Source: a virus. From it: 37,609 nt of DNA. The stretch spans positions 1-37,609 of the IMG/VR virus record IMGVR_UViG_3300031250_000004, one strand, 5' to 3'. The notes under the pieces were generated by a model. That model saw nothing but the letters and a program-made list of their open reading frames with translations. It ran no database searches and was not told the origin of the DNA. Shown here one piece after another: positions 15,869 through 23,617 of the stretch (within the stretch, counting starts at the first letter, position 1; each line of letters opens with the position of its first letter). The position numbers and the translations under genes are program-made.

Positions 15869-17200
15869 ATGCAATTCCGCGATTACCAATTCCGAACGAT
15901 TGTTGACGCATGCTCTACCAGTGATCGGGTGTGCGTGGCGGCTCCGACTGGCGCTGGCAAAACGGCAATTGGTAGCGGGTGTGCGGCTCGATTTAGCTCG
16001 GTGTGCTGGGTTGCTCCACGCATCGAGCTAGTCGAGCAATCACGGGCAGCGCTGAAACTATGGGCACCAAACACGCGTCGCAGTGTCATCACGATTCAGT
16101 CAATCTCTAAGCCCAGCGCGCACCATTACGACCTGCTCGTGCTTGACGAATGTCATCATTTTTCGAGCGATGATTGGTCGCTCATCACTACCAACGTGCA
16201 GCACGACAAGCTCATCGGGCTCACTGCGACCCCCTATCGTGGTGACGGTCGTGCGCTCACTGGGCAGTTCGACCGCATCGTTGTTGCAGCTACTTACTCA
16301 GAGCTACTTGACCGCAAACTACTTGTGCCCTGTCGAATTACCTCTGGCCCTGAAGATCGAGAGGGAATCGCGGCTAACCCACTGAAAGCCTGGAAGGAAC
16401 ATGGAGAAGATGCACTCACAATCGCGTTCGCACCGTCAATCCCACTCGCCGAGAAATGGTCTGCAGAGTTCAACGCGGCAGGTATTCCGTCAACGTGCGT
16501 CACTGGCAAGAGTGCGGACCGAACTGATCTCATTGATTCATTCCGAAGTGGTCGCACCAAAGTCATCTGGAATTATGCGATCCTCACGGAGGGGTTCGAC
16601 GTGCCGGAAGTTGCGTGCATACTGCTTGCTCGAAAATGCGGCACTGCTGGTATATACCTACAGATCGTTGGTCGAGGTCTCCGCGTCGCAAGTGGCAAAA
16701 CTCATTGCAGATTGCTTGACCTCGCAGGTAACTATCGAATTCACGGATTGCCGACCGAGGACCGCGAGTATTCACTCGAAGGCAAGGCAATTCGTCGTTG
16801 CAAAGTACAGCGACTAAGGCAATGCCTAGCGTGCGGTGCAGTTTGCGTTGCTTGGGTCGGTGAGTGCCCCGAGTGCGGGTTCGTCACGCCGCGCCGAAAC
16901 CTACCGGTGAAAGTGCACAACGAGCAGCTACTCGAAGTTTTCGACGGCGAGAATACTCCCGAGGACGCTAAGCAAACCACGCTGCAACTCATGCGTGACG
17001 AGTATCGCAAGGCAGGCAGGTCAGTGATTCAGTTAGCGAACGATTACAAGGCTCAGTTCGGGGCACGCCCGAAGATTCGCGACCTAGATCAAATGGAAAA
17101 GGCGTTCTTGTGGCGCGTTTACTCAGGAAAGTTTGGACCGACCATGCAAGCGAAAATTGTATACAAGGCATTTACTGGCGAATGGCCCTCGAGGTATTGA
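15869..17200 (+). CDS. SF2 DEAD/DEAH-type helicase with C-terminal zinc ribbon
   Basis: A 443-residue protein. ATG 15869 (MQFRDYQ, the usual R-x-YQ start of these helicases) is preferred over TTG 15860. Motif I is PTGAGKT (~27-33), motif II DECHH (~93-97), motif III LTATPYR (~118-124), and motif VI QIVGRGLR (~265-272). A C-x2-C...C-x2-C zinc ribbon (CLACG, CPECG) lies at ~320-337. It is an ATP-dependent DNA or RNA translocase of the type phages carry for replication or recombination restart. No ribosome site is visible because the upstream DNA is the hexamer repeat, so it probably depends on coupling to the Gly-X gene that stops 9 bases earlier. Confidence 0.9.
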   Translation: MQFRDYQFRTIVDACSTSDRVCVAAPTGAGKTAIGSGCAARFSSVCWVAPRIELVEQSRAALKLWAPNTRRSVITIQSISKPSAHHYDLLVLDECHHFSSDDWSLITTNVQHDKLIGLTATPYRGDGRALTGQFDRIVVAATYSELLDRKLLVPCRITSGPEDREGIAANPLKAWKEHGEDALTIAFAPSIPLAEKWSAEFNAAGIPSTCVTGKSADRTDLIDSFRSGRTKVIWNYAILTEGFDVPEVACILLARKCGTAGIYLQIVGRGLRVASGKTHCRLLDLAGNYRIHGLPTEDREYSLEGKAIRRCKVQRLRQCLACGAVCVAWVGECPECGFVTPRRNLPVKVHNEQLLEVFDGENTPEDAKQTTLQLMRDEYRKAGRSVIQLANDYKAQFGARPKIRDLDQMEKAFLWRVYSGKFGPTMQAKIVYKAFTGEWPSRY

Positions 17201-17388
17201 TGCAAAAACATCCTCCACCTCGCAAGTGTCAACCACTATGTCCCGATTGCATGAGCGCTCCGAAAGCTCCAGGTGATGGTTACTGCCAACCGTGTCGGTA
17301 CGCGCGCACTCGACGCACCCGAGAGCGATTCCTCAAGCGACGAGAATTTGAGGTACTCAGTGGTGACGTAAAACGCTGCCATTTCTGA
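17200..17388 (+). CDS. Small zinc-ribbon protein
   Basis: A 62-residue protein with ATG 17200 overlapping the helicase stop (TGATG). CPDC and CQPC pairs, 13 residues apart, are followed by a basic region (RYARTRRTRERFLKRREF). A zinc-stabilised nucleic-acid-binding role is likely. It is the first of two small cysteine-rich proteins between the helicase and a nuclease. Confidence 0.6.
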   Translation: MQKHPPPRKCQPLCPDCMSAPKAPGDGYCQPCRYARTRRTRERFLKRREFEVLSGDVKRCHF

Positions 17389-17433
17389 GCGATTTAAACC
17401 CTGGCGTCGCAAGGGACTACGAAAGGCTGGAAT

Positions 17434-17700
17434 ATGAATAAACCATTAAAGCTCTGCAAATGCGGTTGTGCTCGTCCAGTTCGAACACCATGGTCTAGGT
17501 ACTCCGAGTTCTGCCACCAGCAGCGCATGAAGTTTTCTGAGATTCAAGTCTGCAAAGTGTGTGAGTGCAGTTTGCGACGAAGCGTAGATGACACCTACTG
17601 CGTAGACTGTGATCGGTTTTATCGCAATCGAATCAAAGGAACCGACTGGCGATCATTGGCGCGCGACCATGCGAAGAAAATCGGAGCATCCAATGAGTGA
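17434..17700 (+). CDS. Cysteine-rich zinc-binding protein
   Basis: An 88-residue protein with ATG 17434 behind GAAAGG. An N-terminal LCKCGCARPV and a later FC give one Cys cluster (~8-27). CKVC...CVDC (~40-60) forms a second zinc ribbon much like the one in the preceding protein. The basic end (RNRIKGTDWRSLARDHAKK) fits nucleic-acid contact. The last 8 bases overlap the start of the VRR-NUC gene. Confidence 0.65.
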   Translation: MNKPLKLCKCGCARPVRTPWSRYSEFCHQQRMKFSEIQVCKVCECSLRRSVDDTYCVDCDRFYRNRIKGTDWRSLARDHAKKIGASNE

Positions 17701-18115
17701 ATCCGAATTCGACGCGCGAGTGCGCCTTGCATTGCATGAGGCATATCATCCTTGTGGAACATTCTGGAACAACAAGACCGGGTGGAGCAACAACGGTCTC
17801 GTTCAGAACCATGACCCATTCCCGGGACGCGGTGGTGGAGACCTAATCGGTTGCGTCATGGGGCTCTGGATCGAAGTCGAAAACAAGGCAAAAACAGGCA
17901 AGTTGCGCGAACTGCAGAAGGTTCGTCGCGAGCTCGTGACGAAGTGCGGCGGGCTTTACGTCGAATGTCGTGAACTAGGGTTCAATTTTGCGGGTGACTT
18001 CGATCAAGGGTTCGAACGAGTTTTGATTCGCATCGACATTTACATTCGCGACATGTTTGGGCTCGAAGTTTTGGACAGAATCGTGGCTGCAAGGAAAGCA
18101 AGGAAAGCAAAGTAA
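17693..18115 (+). CDS. VRR-NUC-type PDDEXK nuclease
   Basis: A 140-residue protein with ATG 17693 overlapping the previous gene by 8 bases. Residues 47-90 carry the VRR-NUC arrangement: GGGDLIG (Asp50), then WIEVENKAKTG with Glu63-Asn-Lys65 as the E-x-K pair, Gln75 (LRELQKVR) and CGGLYV. Stand-alone phage VRR-NUC proteins are structure-selective endonucleases acting on replication or recombination intermediates, e.g. junctions. Length is normal for the family. It precedes the primase-helicase. Confidence 0.8.
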   Translation: MSESEFDARVRLALHEAYHPCGTFWNNKTGWSNNGLVQNHDPFPGRGGGDLIGCVMGLWIEVENKAKTGKLRELQKVRRELVTKCGGLYVECRELGFNFAGDFDQGFERVLIRIDIYIRDMFGLEVLDRIVAARKARKAK

Positions 18116-18177
18116 TGAAACTCATCTACGTGGCACATGTTTTTGGCGGCAGACAGAGTAACGCAGTCGTGGGTTGA
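18115..18177 (+). pseudogene. 20-residue remnant resembling the N-terminus of a DUF4406/nucleoside deoxyribosyltransferase-like protein
   Basis: ATG 18115 overlaps the VRR-NUC stop (TAATG) and has GGAAAG upstream. The peptide MKLIYVAHVFGG matches the typical first strand of DUF4406-like proteins (KLIYVAHPYGG), then ends at TGA 18175. Full members are about 100 residues, and no continuation exists in other frames before the next gene at 18199. It is either a decayed gene stub or a short translated leader. Confidence 0.4.
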
Positions 18178-18198
18178 TAGTTTGAGCAAAGGCGAGTG

Positions 18199-20871
18199 AT
18201 GAACCAAGTCCTAGTCCCTACGTTACGAGGTGCACGTATCAAGTCATGGCCCGAGCACGAGCAGGGAGGTTTCGCAAAGTATGAGTCATTGAGTGACGTT
18301 TTGGTGACTGACTACAAGACGGACGTTCACTTTGCCCAGTACTCACGTCCGCAATGCACACGACGGCTCTGCAGTGACGCACTGAAGTCGCCGCACATCG
18401 AGAAGCTGTTCGGCTCTGTCGTCATGCCGATCATTGTCTTTGACGTTGACGGCGAGGACCACAAGGCGTCCGAGTCGTGGCGCAAGGCTGAGCGAGTCAA
18501 AGTGCTGCAGCTGCAGGTGGAGCACCCTGGCGTGTACATGTACGAGACCCGCCACGGCTATCGACTCGTCGCGGTGCTCGAGCAACCCATGCTGCTCACG
18601 TGCTCCGAGTCAGCAAAGGAGTGGAGCAAGCAATACCTGCTCAATGTCGCCTACCTCAAGCGAGTCTTCGATATCAGAGCCGATCCGCTGCATGATTGGA
18701 CCAGACTTTTCCGCGCTCCACATGCGACGCGCGACGAAGGGGGGCGGCCAGAAAACTACCCGTCCATGGGCGACTCTAACAACGTCGGAACATGGGTCGC
18801 GCCAGCATTCACGCCCGAGGACGACCTCGTTGCAGCGACATTGGGCAAGCGCCCGCCAAAGGACCCTAAACCTCGTCCTGAGCGTGGCCAGGTCAATTAC
18901 ACGGGCCGTGGCGTAATTGGTCGCTTGCTTGAGCAAGACGGCCTCCTCGGTGAGCAGGTCGAGCCCGGGGTATGGTCAATGACGTGCCCCAATGCCAGAG
19001 AGCACAGCAGCGGAGAGCCGTTCGACTCGACCTGCCGGTACTACGAGCCCAACACGCTCGGCCACTACCTCGGTACCATCGATTGTCTGCATACGAGCCA
19101 CGGGCACAACCTCTTCGGGAGCAAAGAATGGCTCAGTGGATGGTCGCAGGACAGGATAGACGACGCGCGCAAGGCGGAGGGGCTACCAGAGTTCAGGCGG
19201 CGGCAACCCGCGCCACAACGCAACGTCGAGCAACCCGAAGCCCATCGATGCGAGACATCGATGCCCGAGGACGACCTGTGGGCAGGCGAGGTACTGGACG
19301 ACTCCGGCGACGATGACGCAGTTTCGTCCGACCCCACCGAGCACGACCCGAACTGGGGGGGGCTCACTGACTTGGGCAACGCCGAGAGATTCGTCGCGAT
19401 GCACGGCAAAAATGTGCGTTACAGCTACGCCAAGAAGAAGTGGTACTTTTGGTGCGGCACCCACTGGGAATTGGACGAGGATGGCGCTACGCAGCGGCTC
19501 ATGAAGCAGACGGTTCGCAGCCTGTACAAGGTCGCCAACGACTGTCCTGACCGAAACAAGGCCAAGGACTACGCGGCTTGGGCATACAAGTCCGAGGCCT
19601 CCCCGCGCATCCAAGCGGCACTCATGCTCGCGCAATCCGAGGTTGGGATACCAGTCAACTCCGACGCATTCGACTCTGATCCGTGGCTTTTCAACTGCCA
19701 AAACGGGATCCTTGACCTACGCACGGGAAAGCTTGGCAAGCATGATCGCCTGCAGCTGATGACTCGGATTAGCCGAGCCAGCTACGATCCAGACGCTGAC
19801 ACGACAGTCTGGCTCCAATACCTCGACAGCTCCACCTACGGAGACACGGGGCTGCAGCGGTACCTACAACGCGTGGTCGGGTACTCAATGACGGCCTTCA
19901 CCACGGAAAAGTGCTTCTTCTTCTTCTATGGCCCTCCAGACTCGAGCAAGAGCACGTTTCTTAAAGTGGTGGGCAACACGTTCGGGACCTACGCGGCCAA
20001 CGTCGCCAGCAGCACCTGGCTCGTACAAAACAACGTCGGAGGCAACCGAGGTGACATTGTGAGGCTCGCAGGCGTTCGACTCGTAACGAGCTCAGAAGTA
20101 AAGAAAGGCTCGAAGATTGACGAAGAATTGATGAAGAGTGTGACTGGGTCGTGTGATCCGCTGACCTACGCGGCCAAGTATGAGAACGAAATTGAGATAA
20201 TGCCGCAGTTTTCGCTCTTTTGGGCAGCCAATGACCCATTGCTAATCAGAGATGAGGACGCCGCAATGTGGAGAAGGGTGAGGCGGGTCCCGTTCGCTCA
20301 CACGATACCAATCGAGAAGCAGAACCCAAAACTGGTCGAGCAGATGGCAAGACCGGCCATGTTATCAGCAATCCTCAAGTGGGCGCTGGACGGCTGTCTA
20401 GAATGGCAACGGCTAGGTGGCCTAGGAACGTGCGACGCAGTGGCCGACAGCAGTGAAAAGTATCGAAACGAGATGGACCGCTCTGCAGACTTCATTCGCG
20501 ACTACCTGGAATTCTTCCCGAGCTACAGCTGCCCGACGTCTGAATTGAGAGAAAATTATGAAACCTGGTGTTCGGACAGAGGAATCAGAAGACCAATCAC
20601 TGTCCAGGAATTCGCAAAGAAACTAGAGCAAAAAGGCTGCGAAACGAAGAAAGGACACCACGGTAGAAGATTCTGGATGGGCGTTAGGCTGAACACATCA
20701 GGTGGCGTAGGTGGCGAACAAGACGATTTCCCCCAAAGTATTTCATCTCAAAATCTCATGGGAAAGTCTGGGGAAAACACCAACCATCGCCACCTACGCC
20801 ACCAGGACGACTCTGACGACGTTATGACCGACCAGCCGTTATTCTCCAAGGACGAGCTGGACAAGTTGTGA
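18199..20871 (+). CDS. Primase-polymerase/D5-like replicative helicase
   Basis: An 890-residue protein. ATG 18199 is preferred because AAAGG lies 6 bases upstream. The N-terminal ~250 residues resemble an archaeo-eukaryotic primase (prim-pol) fold, with FDVDGE near 80-85 supplying the acidic D-x-D and HGYRLV near 118. Residues ~410-560 are the D5 N-terminal region (WYFWCGTHWELDED; FNCQNGILDLRTG). The SF3/D5 ATPase follows: Walker A GPPDSSKST (~577-586), a TSSEVKKGSKIDEELMKSVT segment, and WAANDPLLIRDED with an MWRRVRRVPF arginine motif. The C-terminal ~90 residues are charged with a winged-helix-like piece. It should prime and unwind phage DNA and is the only polymerase-like enzyme in the genome. 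Confidence 0.88.
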   Translation: MNQVLVPTLRGARIKSWPEHEQGGFAKYESLSDVLVTDYKTDVHFAQYSRPQCTRRLCSDALKSPHIEKLFGSVVMPIIVFDVDGEDHKASESWRKAERVKVLQLQVEHPGVYMYETRHGYRLVAVLEQPMLLTCSESAKEWSKQYLLNVAYLKRVFDIRADPLHDWTRLFRAPHATRDEGGRPENYPSMGDSNNVGTWVAPAFTPEDDLVAATLGKRPPKDPKPRPERGQVNYTGRGVIGRLLEQDGLLGEQVEPGVWSMTCPNAREHSSGEPFDSTCRYYEPNTLGHYLGTIDCLHTSHGHNLFGSKEWLSGWSQDRIDDARKAEGLPEFRRRQPAPQRNVEQPEAHRCETSMPEDDLWAGEVLDDSGDDDAVSSDPTEHDPNWGGLTDLGNAERFVAMHGKNVRYSYAKKKWYFWCGTHWELDEDGATQRLMKQTVRSLYKVANDCPDRNKAKDYAAWAYKSEASPRIQAALMLAQSEVGIPVNSDAFDSDPWLFNCQNGILDLRTGKLGKHDRLQLMTRISRASYDPDADTTVWLQYLDSSTYGDTGLQRYLQRVVGYSMTAFTTEKCFFFFYGPPDSSKSTFLKVVGNTFGTYAANVASSTWLVQNNVGGNRGDIVRLAGVRLVTSSEVKKGSKIDEELMKSVTGSCDPLTYAAKYENEIEIMPQFSLFWAANDPLLIRDEDAAMWRRVRRVPFAHTIPIEKQNPKLVEQMARPAMLSAILKWALDGCLEWQRLGGLGTCDAVADSSEKYRNEMDRSADFIRDYLEFFPSYSCPTSELRENYETWCSDRGIRRPITVQEFAKKLEQKGCETKKGHHGRRFWMGVRLNTSGGVGGEQDDFPQSISSQNLMGKSGENTNHRHLRHQDDSDDVMTDQPLFSKDELDKL

Positions 20872-22721
20872 ATCAACGGGCCTACACCCCCAATTTGGAG
20901 CATGCTGGACTCATGACCGACGGACTATCAGGCAGGGAGCGGCGCCGCCAACGAAGCAAACAATCGCTCGTGACTAAGAGTGTGAAGTGTGTGGACAAGC
21001 AACCAGTACCGCCTGCTCCAGATCCGCCGCTGCCCGCACCACGTGGCGCCAGGCAACACAAAAACCCGCTCAACGACAGATGGCCCACAAAGCCGATAGA
21101 GACCGCAGCGCAGCTCGCTGAGCGCATGCGGATCAAGCTGCAGCGCAAGAGAGAGGCCAGGGCCATCCTAGCTGCGGAGGGCGTGCTCCCGGTCCAGGGC
21201 AGACCAGACCGCCCCGAGACACCGCCGGCGAAGTGGCTCCGCACTGGTCCAGGGGCGAGGACAGCAGCGCGCGTCGCAATCTACGACACCATGGTCGGGC
21301 TCGATGCAACGCTCGTGTCACGTGGGCACCGGAGACTCACTGAGTCATGGCGCTTGATCCTAGAGCGGTGGTTGTGCAAATCGAACGCGCTGACGCTCAC
21401 GATCCGCAAGGGCAGGCGCGTCGGAGCATCGACCATCATTGCACCGCGTATCATCGTCTCGTGGATACGAGTGGTGTTGCCGCGGCTCGACCTGCCTCCA
21501 GGCGAGATCGTGGTGGTCGGCCTCGTATCGGTGCGACGTGGTGAGGCGGCGAATCGAATCGCGCAGATTGCGGCGGTGATGACCGCGTGCAACATGCTGC
21601 ATCGAGCCAAGGGCGATGAGATTGAGATGGTGGGCGCGCCCATCCGAGTGCGTGTGCTGACAAAAAACTGGCGCAGTGCAGTCGGCGAAAACATCGGGCT
21701 GCTGTGGTGCGATGAGGTATCGCGCTGGGAGTCAGAGGACTCGAGCGCGAACCCGGCGAGTGAAGTGATCGGCTCACTCAAACCAACGCTAGCGACACTG
21801 CAGACGATGGGCTACGCGCTGATGGTACTGAGTTCGTCACCGTGGAGCGAGGATGACTACCACGCGAAGCAGTACGATCGCGGAGACACCGAGGACCAGT
21901 GCACAGCGTTTCTGCCGACATGGGAGGGCAATCCTACGTTGAGCGAAAAGCAGACTCACCTCCTCGAACCTGATGAGCGCACGTGGGCACGAGAGTACGC
22001 GGCGATACCAGGCAACGTGCTCTCGCAGGCACTTGACCAGGACGACGTCAACGCAGCGTTTGGCATGGTGGTACCTGTTGGTGACCTGCGACGCTGGTGC
22101 TGCATTGACGCAAGCTCACTGCGCGGCGACGCGTTTGCCTGGATGGTTGGGCACGAGGCTCGGGGCGGACTTGTTGCTGATAAGATTGGTGGTTGGAGCG
22201 ACGCGTCACTACGCGACCTGTCACTCGACACCGTCGTCGCAGAGATTGCTGGCGAGTGCAGAGCGCGCGGTATCACTCGAGTCTGGGGCGACCAACGCGA
22301 AGAGGCTGGACTGCAGGTGCTGTTCCGGCAGCAACAACTCACGTTCGAGTCATTCGCATGGTCCAACACGAGCAAGCACGACGCGTTCACAATGCTCCGC
22401 CGGCTGCTACGAGATCGGCGCGTGCAATTGCTCGAGCACGCAGAGCTACGTACTCAGATGCGCAGCTGCAAGGCGCGCCTGCTGCCCGGTGGTGCCACGA
22501 GCTACGAGACCAATGGCCTCGACTACCTGAGCGCGCTCATCACGCTGATGCACGGCTACGAGACTCACTACCCGCAGGCTCTGTCGCAGATACTCTCAGG
22601 TCGCATCCTGGATGCTCCCGCGACCGCGGAGGAGGCAGCGCGCAGACTCGCGGAGGAGCAGCGCGTCAAACACCGGCGAGAGGCTGAGAGGCGAGCCAGG
22701 GTCCGGGGCAGGCGGTACTAA
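20868..22721 (+). CDS. terL: Terminase large subunit
   Basis: A 617-residue protein starting at GTG 20868, which overlaps the primase-helicase TGA. Residues 1-135 are a long basic, Pro-rich extension. ATPase: RKGRRVGAST at ~178-187 is a deviant Walker A lacking Lys before Ser/Thr, with Lys near the start of the loop as in lambda gpA. Walker B is IGLLWCDEVSRWE (~275-287) and the coupling motif MVLSSSPWS is near 320. Nuclease: acidic residues in CIDASSLRGDAFAW (~412), VWGDQREEAG (~472) and SKHDAFTMLRRLL (~503), the three-Asp pattern of terminase RNase-H folds. It packages DNA into the prohead. No typical small terminase gene is adjacent. The portal is 4.8 kb downstream. Confidence 0.9.
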   Translation: MNQRAYTPNLEHAGLMTDGLSGRERRRQRSKQSLVTKSVKCVDKQPVPPAPDPPLPAPRGARQHKNPLNDRWPTKPIETAAQLAERMRIKLQRKREARAILAAEGVLPVQGRPDRPETPPAKWLRTGPGARTAARVAIYDTMVGLDATLVSRGHRRLTESWRLILERWLCKSNALTLTIRKGRRVGASTIIAPRIIVSWIRVVLPRLDLPPGEIVVVGLVSVRRGEAANRIAQIAAVMTACNMLHRAKGDEIEMVGAPIRVRVLTKNWRSAVGENIGLLWCDEVSRWESEDSSANPASEVIGSLKPTLATLQTMGYALMVLSSSPWSEDDYHAKQYDRGDTEDQCTAFLPTWEGNPTLSEKQTHLLEPDERTWAREYAAIPGNVLSQALDQDDVNAAFGMVVPVGDLRRWCCIDASSLRGDAFAWMVGHEARGGLVADKIGGWSDASLRDLSLDTVVAEIAGECRARGITRVWGDQREEAGLQVLFRQQQLTFESFAWSNTSKHDAFTMLRRLLRDRRVQLLEHAELRTQMRSCKARLLPGGATSYETNGLDYLSALITLMHGYETHYPQALSQILSGRILDAPATAEEAARRLAEEQRVKHRREAERRARVRGRRY

Positions 22722-22725
22722 TCCC

Positions 22726-22806
22726 GGCCCCGTGAACTATCTTCGCGAGCACCAACGAATTAGTTGGCGCATGCGATAATCTCTGCCATACTAGTTTTGT
22801 CAGTAC
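22726..22806 (+). repeat. Promoter cassette repeat, copy A
   Basis: From 22732 to 22805 this matches 23261-23334 at 63 of 74 positions with no gaps. Seven of the eleven differences fall together in the promoter spacer and three just before the conserved AACGAATTAGTT segment. The upstream GTGAACTATCTTCGCGA segment is identical in both copies and may be an activator or operator site. Confidence 0.85.
22764..22792 (+). promoter_or_regulatory. Promoter candidate, cassette A
   Basis: TTGGCG (22764-22769), a 17-base spacer and CATACT (22787-22792). Both hexamers are conserved in cassette B while half the spacer is not, which is the pattern expected for a working promoter. The transcript should begin near 22799. 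Confidence 0.65.
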
Positions 22807-22964
22807 GGAAACGAACTGACAGGGTCAGACGAGGCCCTCCAAACCCAAGTGGCTCGGCACTCAAACGACGAGCAAGGCAGCACGGAAAGACGGCACGTAC
22901 GCCCACGGAGCCAAAGTGGCTGAACAGAGCCTGACCGACCCGGCACCCCGAAAGGGGCCCGGGT
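22799..22964 (+). ncRNA. Hairpin-rich structured leader RNA of cassette A
   Basis: The expected transcript begins with a hairpin: GTCAGT (22799-22804) pairs with ACTGAC (22815-22820), closing a CG-GAAA-CG tip. Further stems: 22821-22826 with 22833-22838; 22852-22856 with 22869-22873; 22909-22913 with 22917-22921; and ACCCGG (22938-22943) with CCGGGT (22959-22964), enclosing CCCC-GAAA-GGGG. Two GNRA-type GAAA tetraloops and five stems in 166 bases are unusual. No U run follows, so it looks like a regulatory 5' leader rather than a terminator. The homologous cassette B lacks it. The start of the 22994 gene follows after an AGGGAG ribosome site. No known riboswitch class recognised. Confidence 0.4.
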
Positions 22965-22993
22965 TGAGGCAGTAGAAGCAGGGAGAAACGCAA

Positions 22994-23248
22994 ATGACCA
23001 ATTCAATGCAAAATCGAATCGCAAGCCTGAAACAAGAAGCCGCGCAAGCTGGGGACGACGACATGGTCGAGATGATCATTCGCGCGTCTGAGTATGCCGC
23101 ACTGTGCGACAGTGACACGGATGAGTACCTCACTCCAGAGGACCTCGGGGTATCGCTCACCGAGTATCTGGAGGGCGTCATTGAGTCGCTAGATGCATGC
23201 GAAGGCAACGTCCGCGTTAATGGTCGCCGAGTGTACGCGTTTACCTGA
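22994..23248 (+). CDS. Small acidic protein, paralogue A
   Basis: An 84-residue protein with ATG 22994 behind CAGGGAG. It is acidic and helical at the N-terminus (LKQEAAQAGDDDMVEMIIRA). From residue ~38 it shares a pattern with the 23347 product: CDSDTDEYLTPEDLG matches YDSETNESLTAEDLG, and EGNVRVNGRRVYA matches EGHVRVGGHGRRVYA. No known family. With the duplicated promoter it forms the first of two cassettes. Confidence 0.7.
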   Translation: MTNSMQNRIASLKQEAAQAGDDDMVEMIIRASEYAALCDSDTDEYLTPEDLGVSLTEYLEGVIESLDACEGNVRVNGRRVYAFT

Positions 23249-23255
23249 TTCGACC

Positions 23256-23335
23256 GGCCCGTGAACTATCTTCGCGACCGCTAACGAATTAGTTGGCGCA
23301 TGCGATAAAAAGGCGCATACTAGATTTGTCAGTAG
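23256..23335 (+). repeat. Promoter cassette repeat, copy B
   Basis: Second copy of the block at 22726-22806, beginning GGCCC then GTGAACTATC. After GTCAGTA the two copies diverge: copy B goes directly to AGGGAGAG and the start codon 12 bases later, where copy A has about 160 extra bases. Confidence 0.85.
23293..23321 (+). promoter_or_regulatory. Promoter candidate, cassette B
   Basis: TTGGCG (23293-23298), 17 bases and CATACT (23316-23321). The transcript would start near 23328, giving a 19-base leader with GGGAGAG as ribosome site for ATG 23347. Confidence 0.65.
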
Positions 23336-23346
23336 GGAGAGACACA

Positions 23347-23547
23347 ATGACCAAAATCAACACCAGCAAATCGTCACTCCAAACCCAGACGCTATACGAC
23401 TCAGAGACCAACGAGAGCCTGACCGCTGAGGACCTAGGGATTAGCGACGCTGCATACGAGCATCTAGTCGGTGAGTCGATGTCCACCGAGCAACCCGAGG
23501 GTCACGTGAGAGTCGGTGGCCACGGCCGCCGAGTATACGCACAGTAG
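23347..23547 (+). CDS. Small acidic protein, paralogue B
   Basis: A 66-residue protein. ATG 23347 is chosen over upstream starts because those would lie inside the promoter and because GGGAGAG sits about 7 bases before it. It shares LT-EDLG-S and EG-VRV-G-RRVYA with the 22994 product, so the two genes and their promoters arose by duplication. The N-terminal 20 residues are Ser/Thr/Lys-rich and unlike paralogue A. Function unknown. Confidence 0.7.
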   Translation: MTKINTSKSSLQTQTLYDSETNESLTAEDLGISDAAYEHLVGESMSTEQPEGHVRVGGHGRRVYAQ

Positions 23548-23560
23548 TCGCCACCCATTC

Positions 23561-23600
23561 CGCCCCCGCCCGCCCCTGAAATAATGGCGGGCTTGGGGCG
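23561..23600 (+). promoter_or_regulatory. GC-rich hairpin before the 23618 gene
   Basis: CGCCCC (23561-23566) pairs with GGGGCG (23595-23600) and CCCGCC (23569-23574) with GGCGGG (23586-23591), with an 11-base AT-rich loop. No U run follows, so it is a weak terminator candidate. It ends just before the GAGAGGA ribosome region of the next gene and may protect or control its mRNA. Confidence 0.45.
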
Positions 23601-23617
23601 TCGAGAGGACCCGGAAA

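Noticed and set aside
22760-23208. Minus-strand frames across the cassette A leader
   Set aside because: They overlap a promoter conserved on the plus strand and a plus-strand gene, lack coupling or good ribosome sites, and have Ser/Arg-biased shadow composition.
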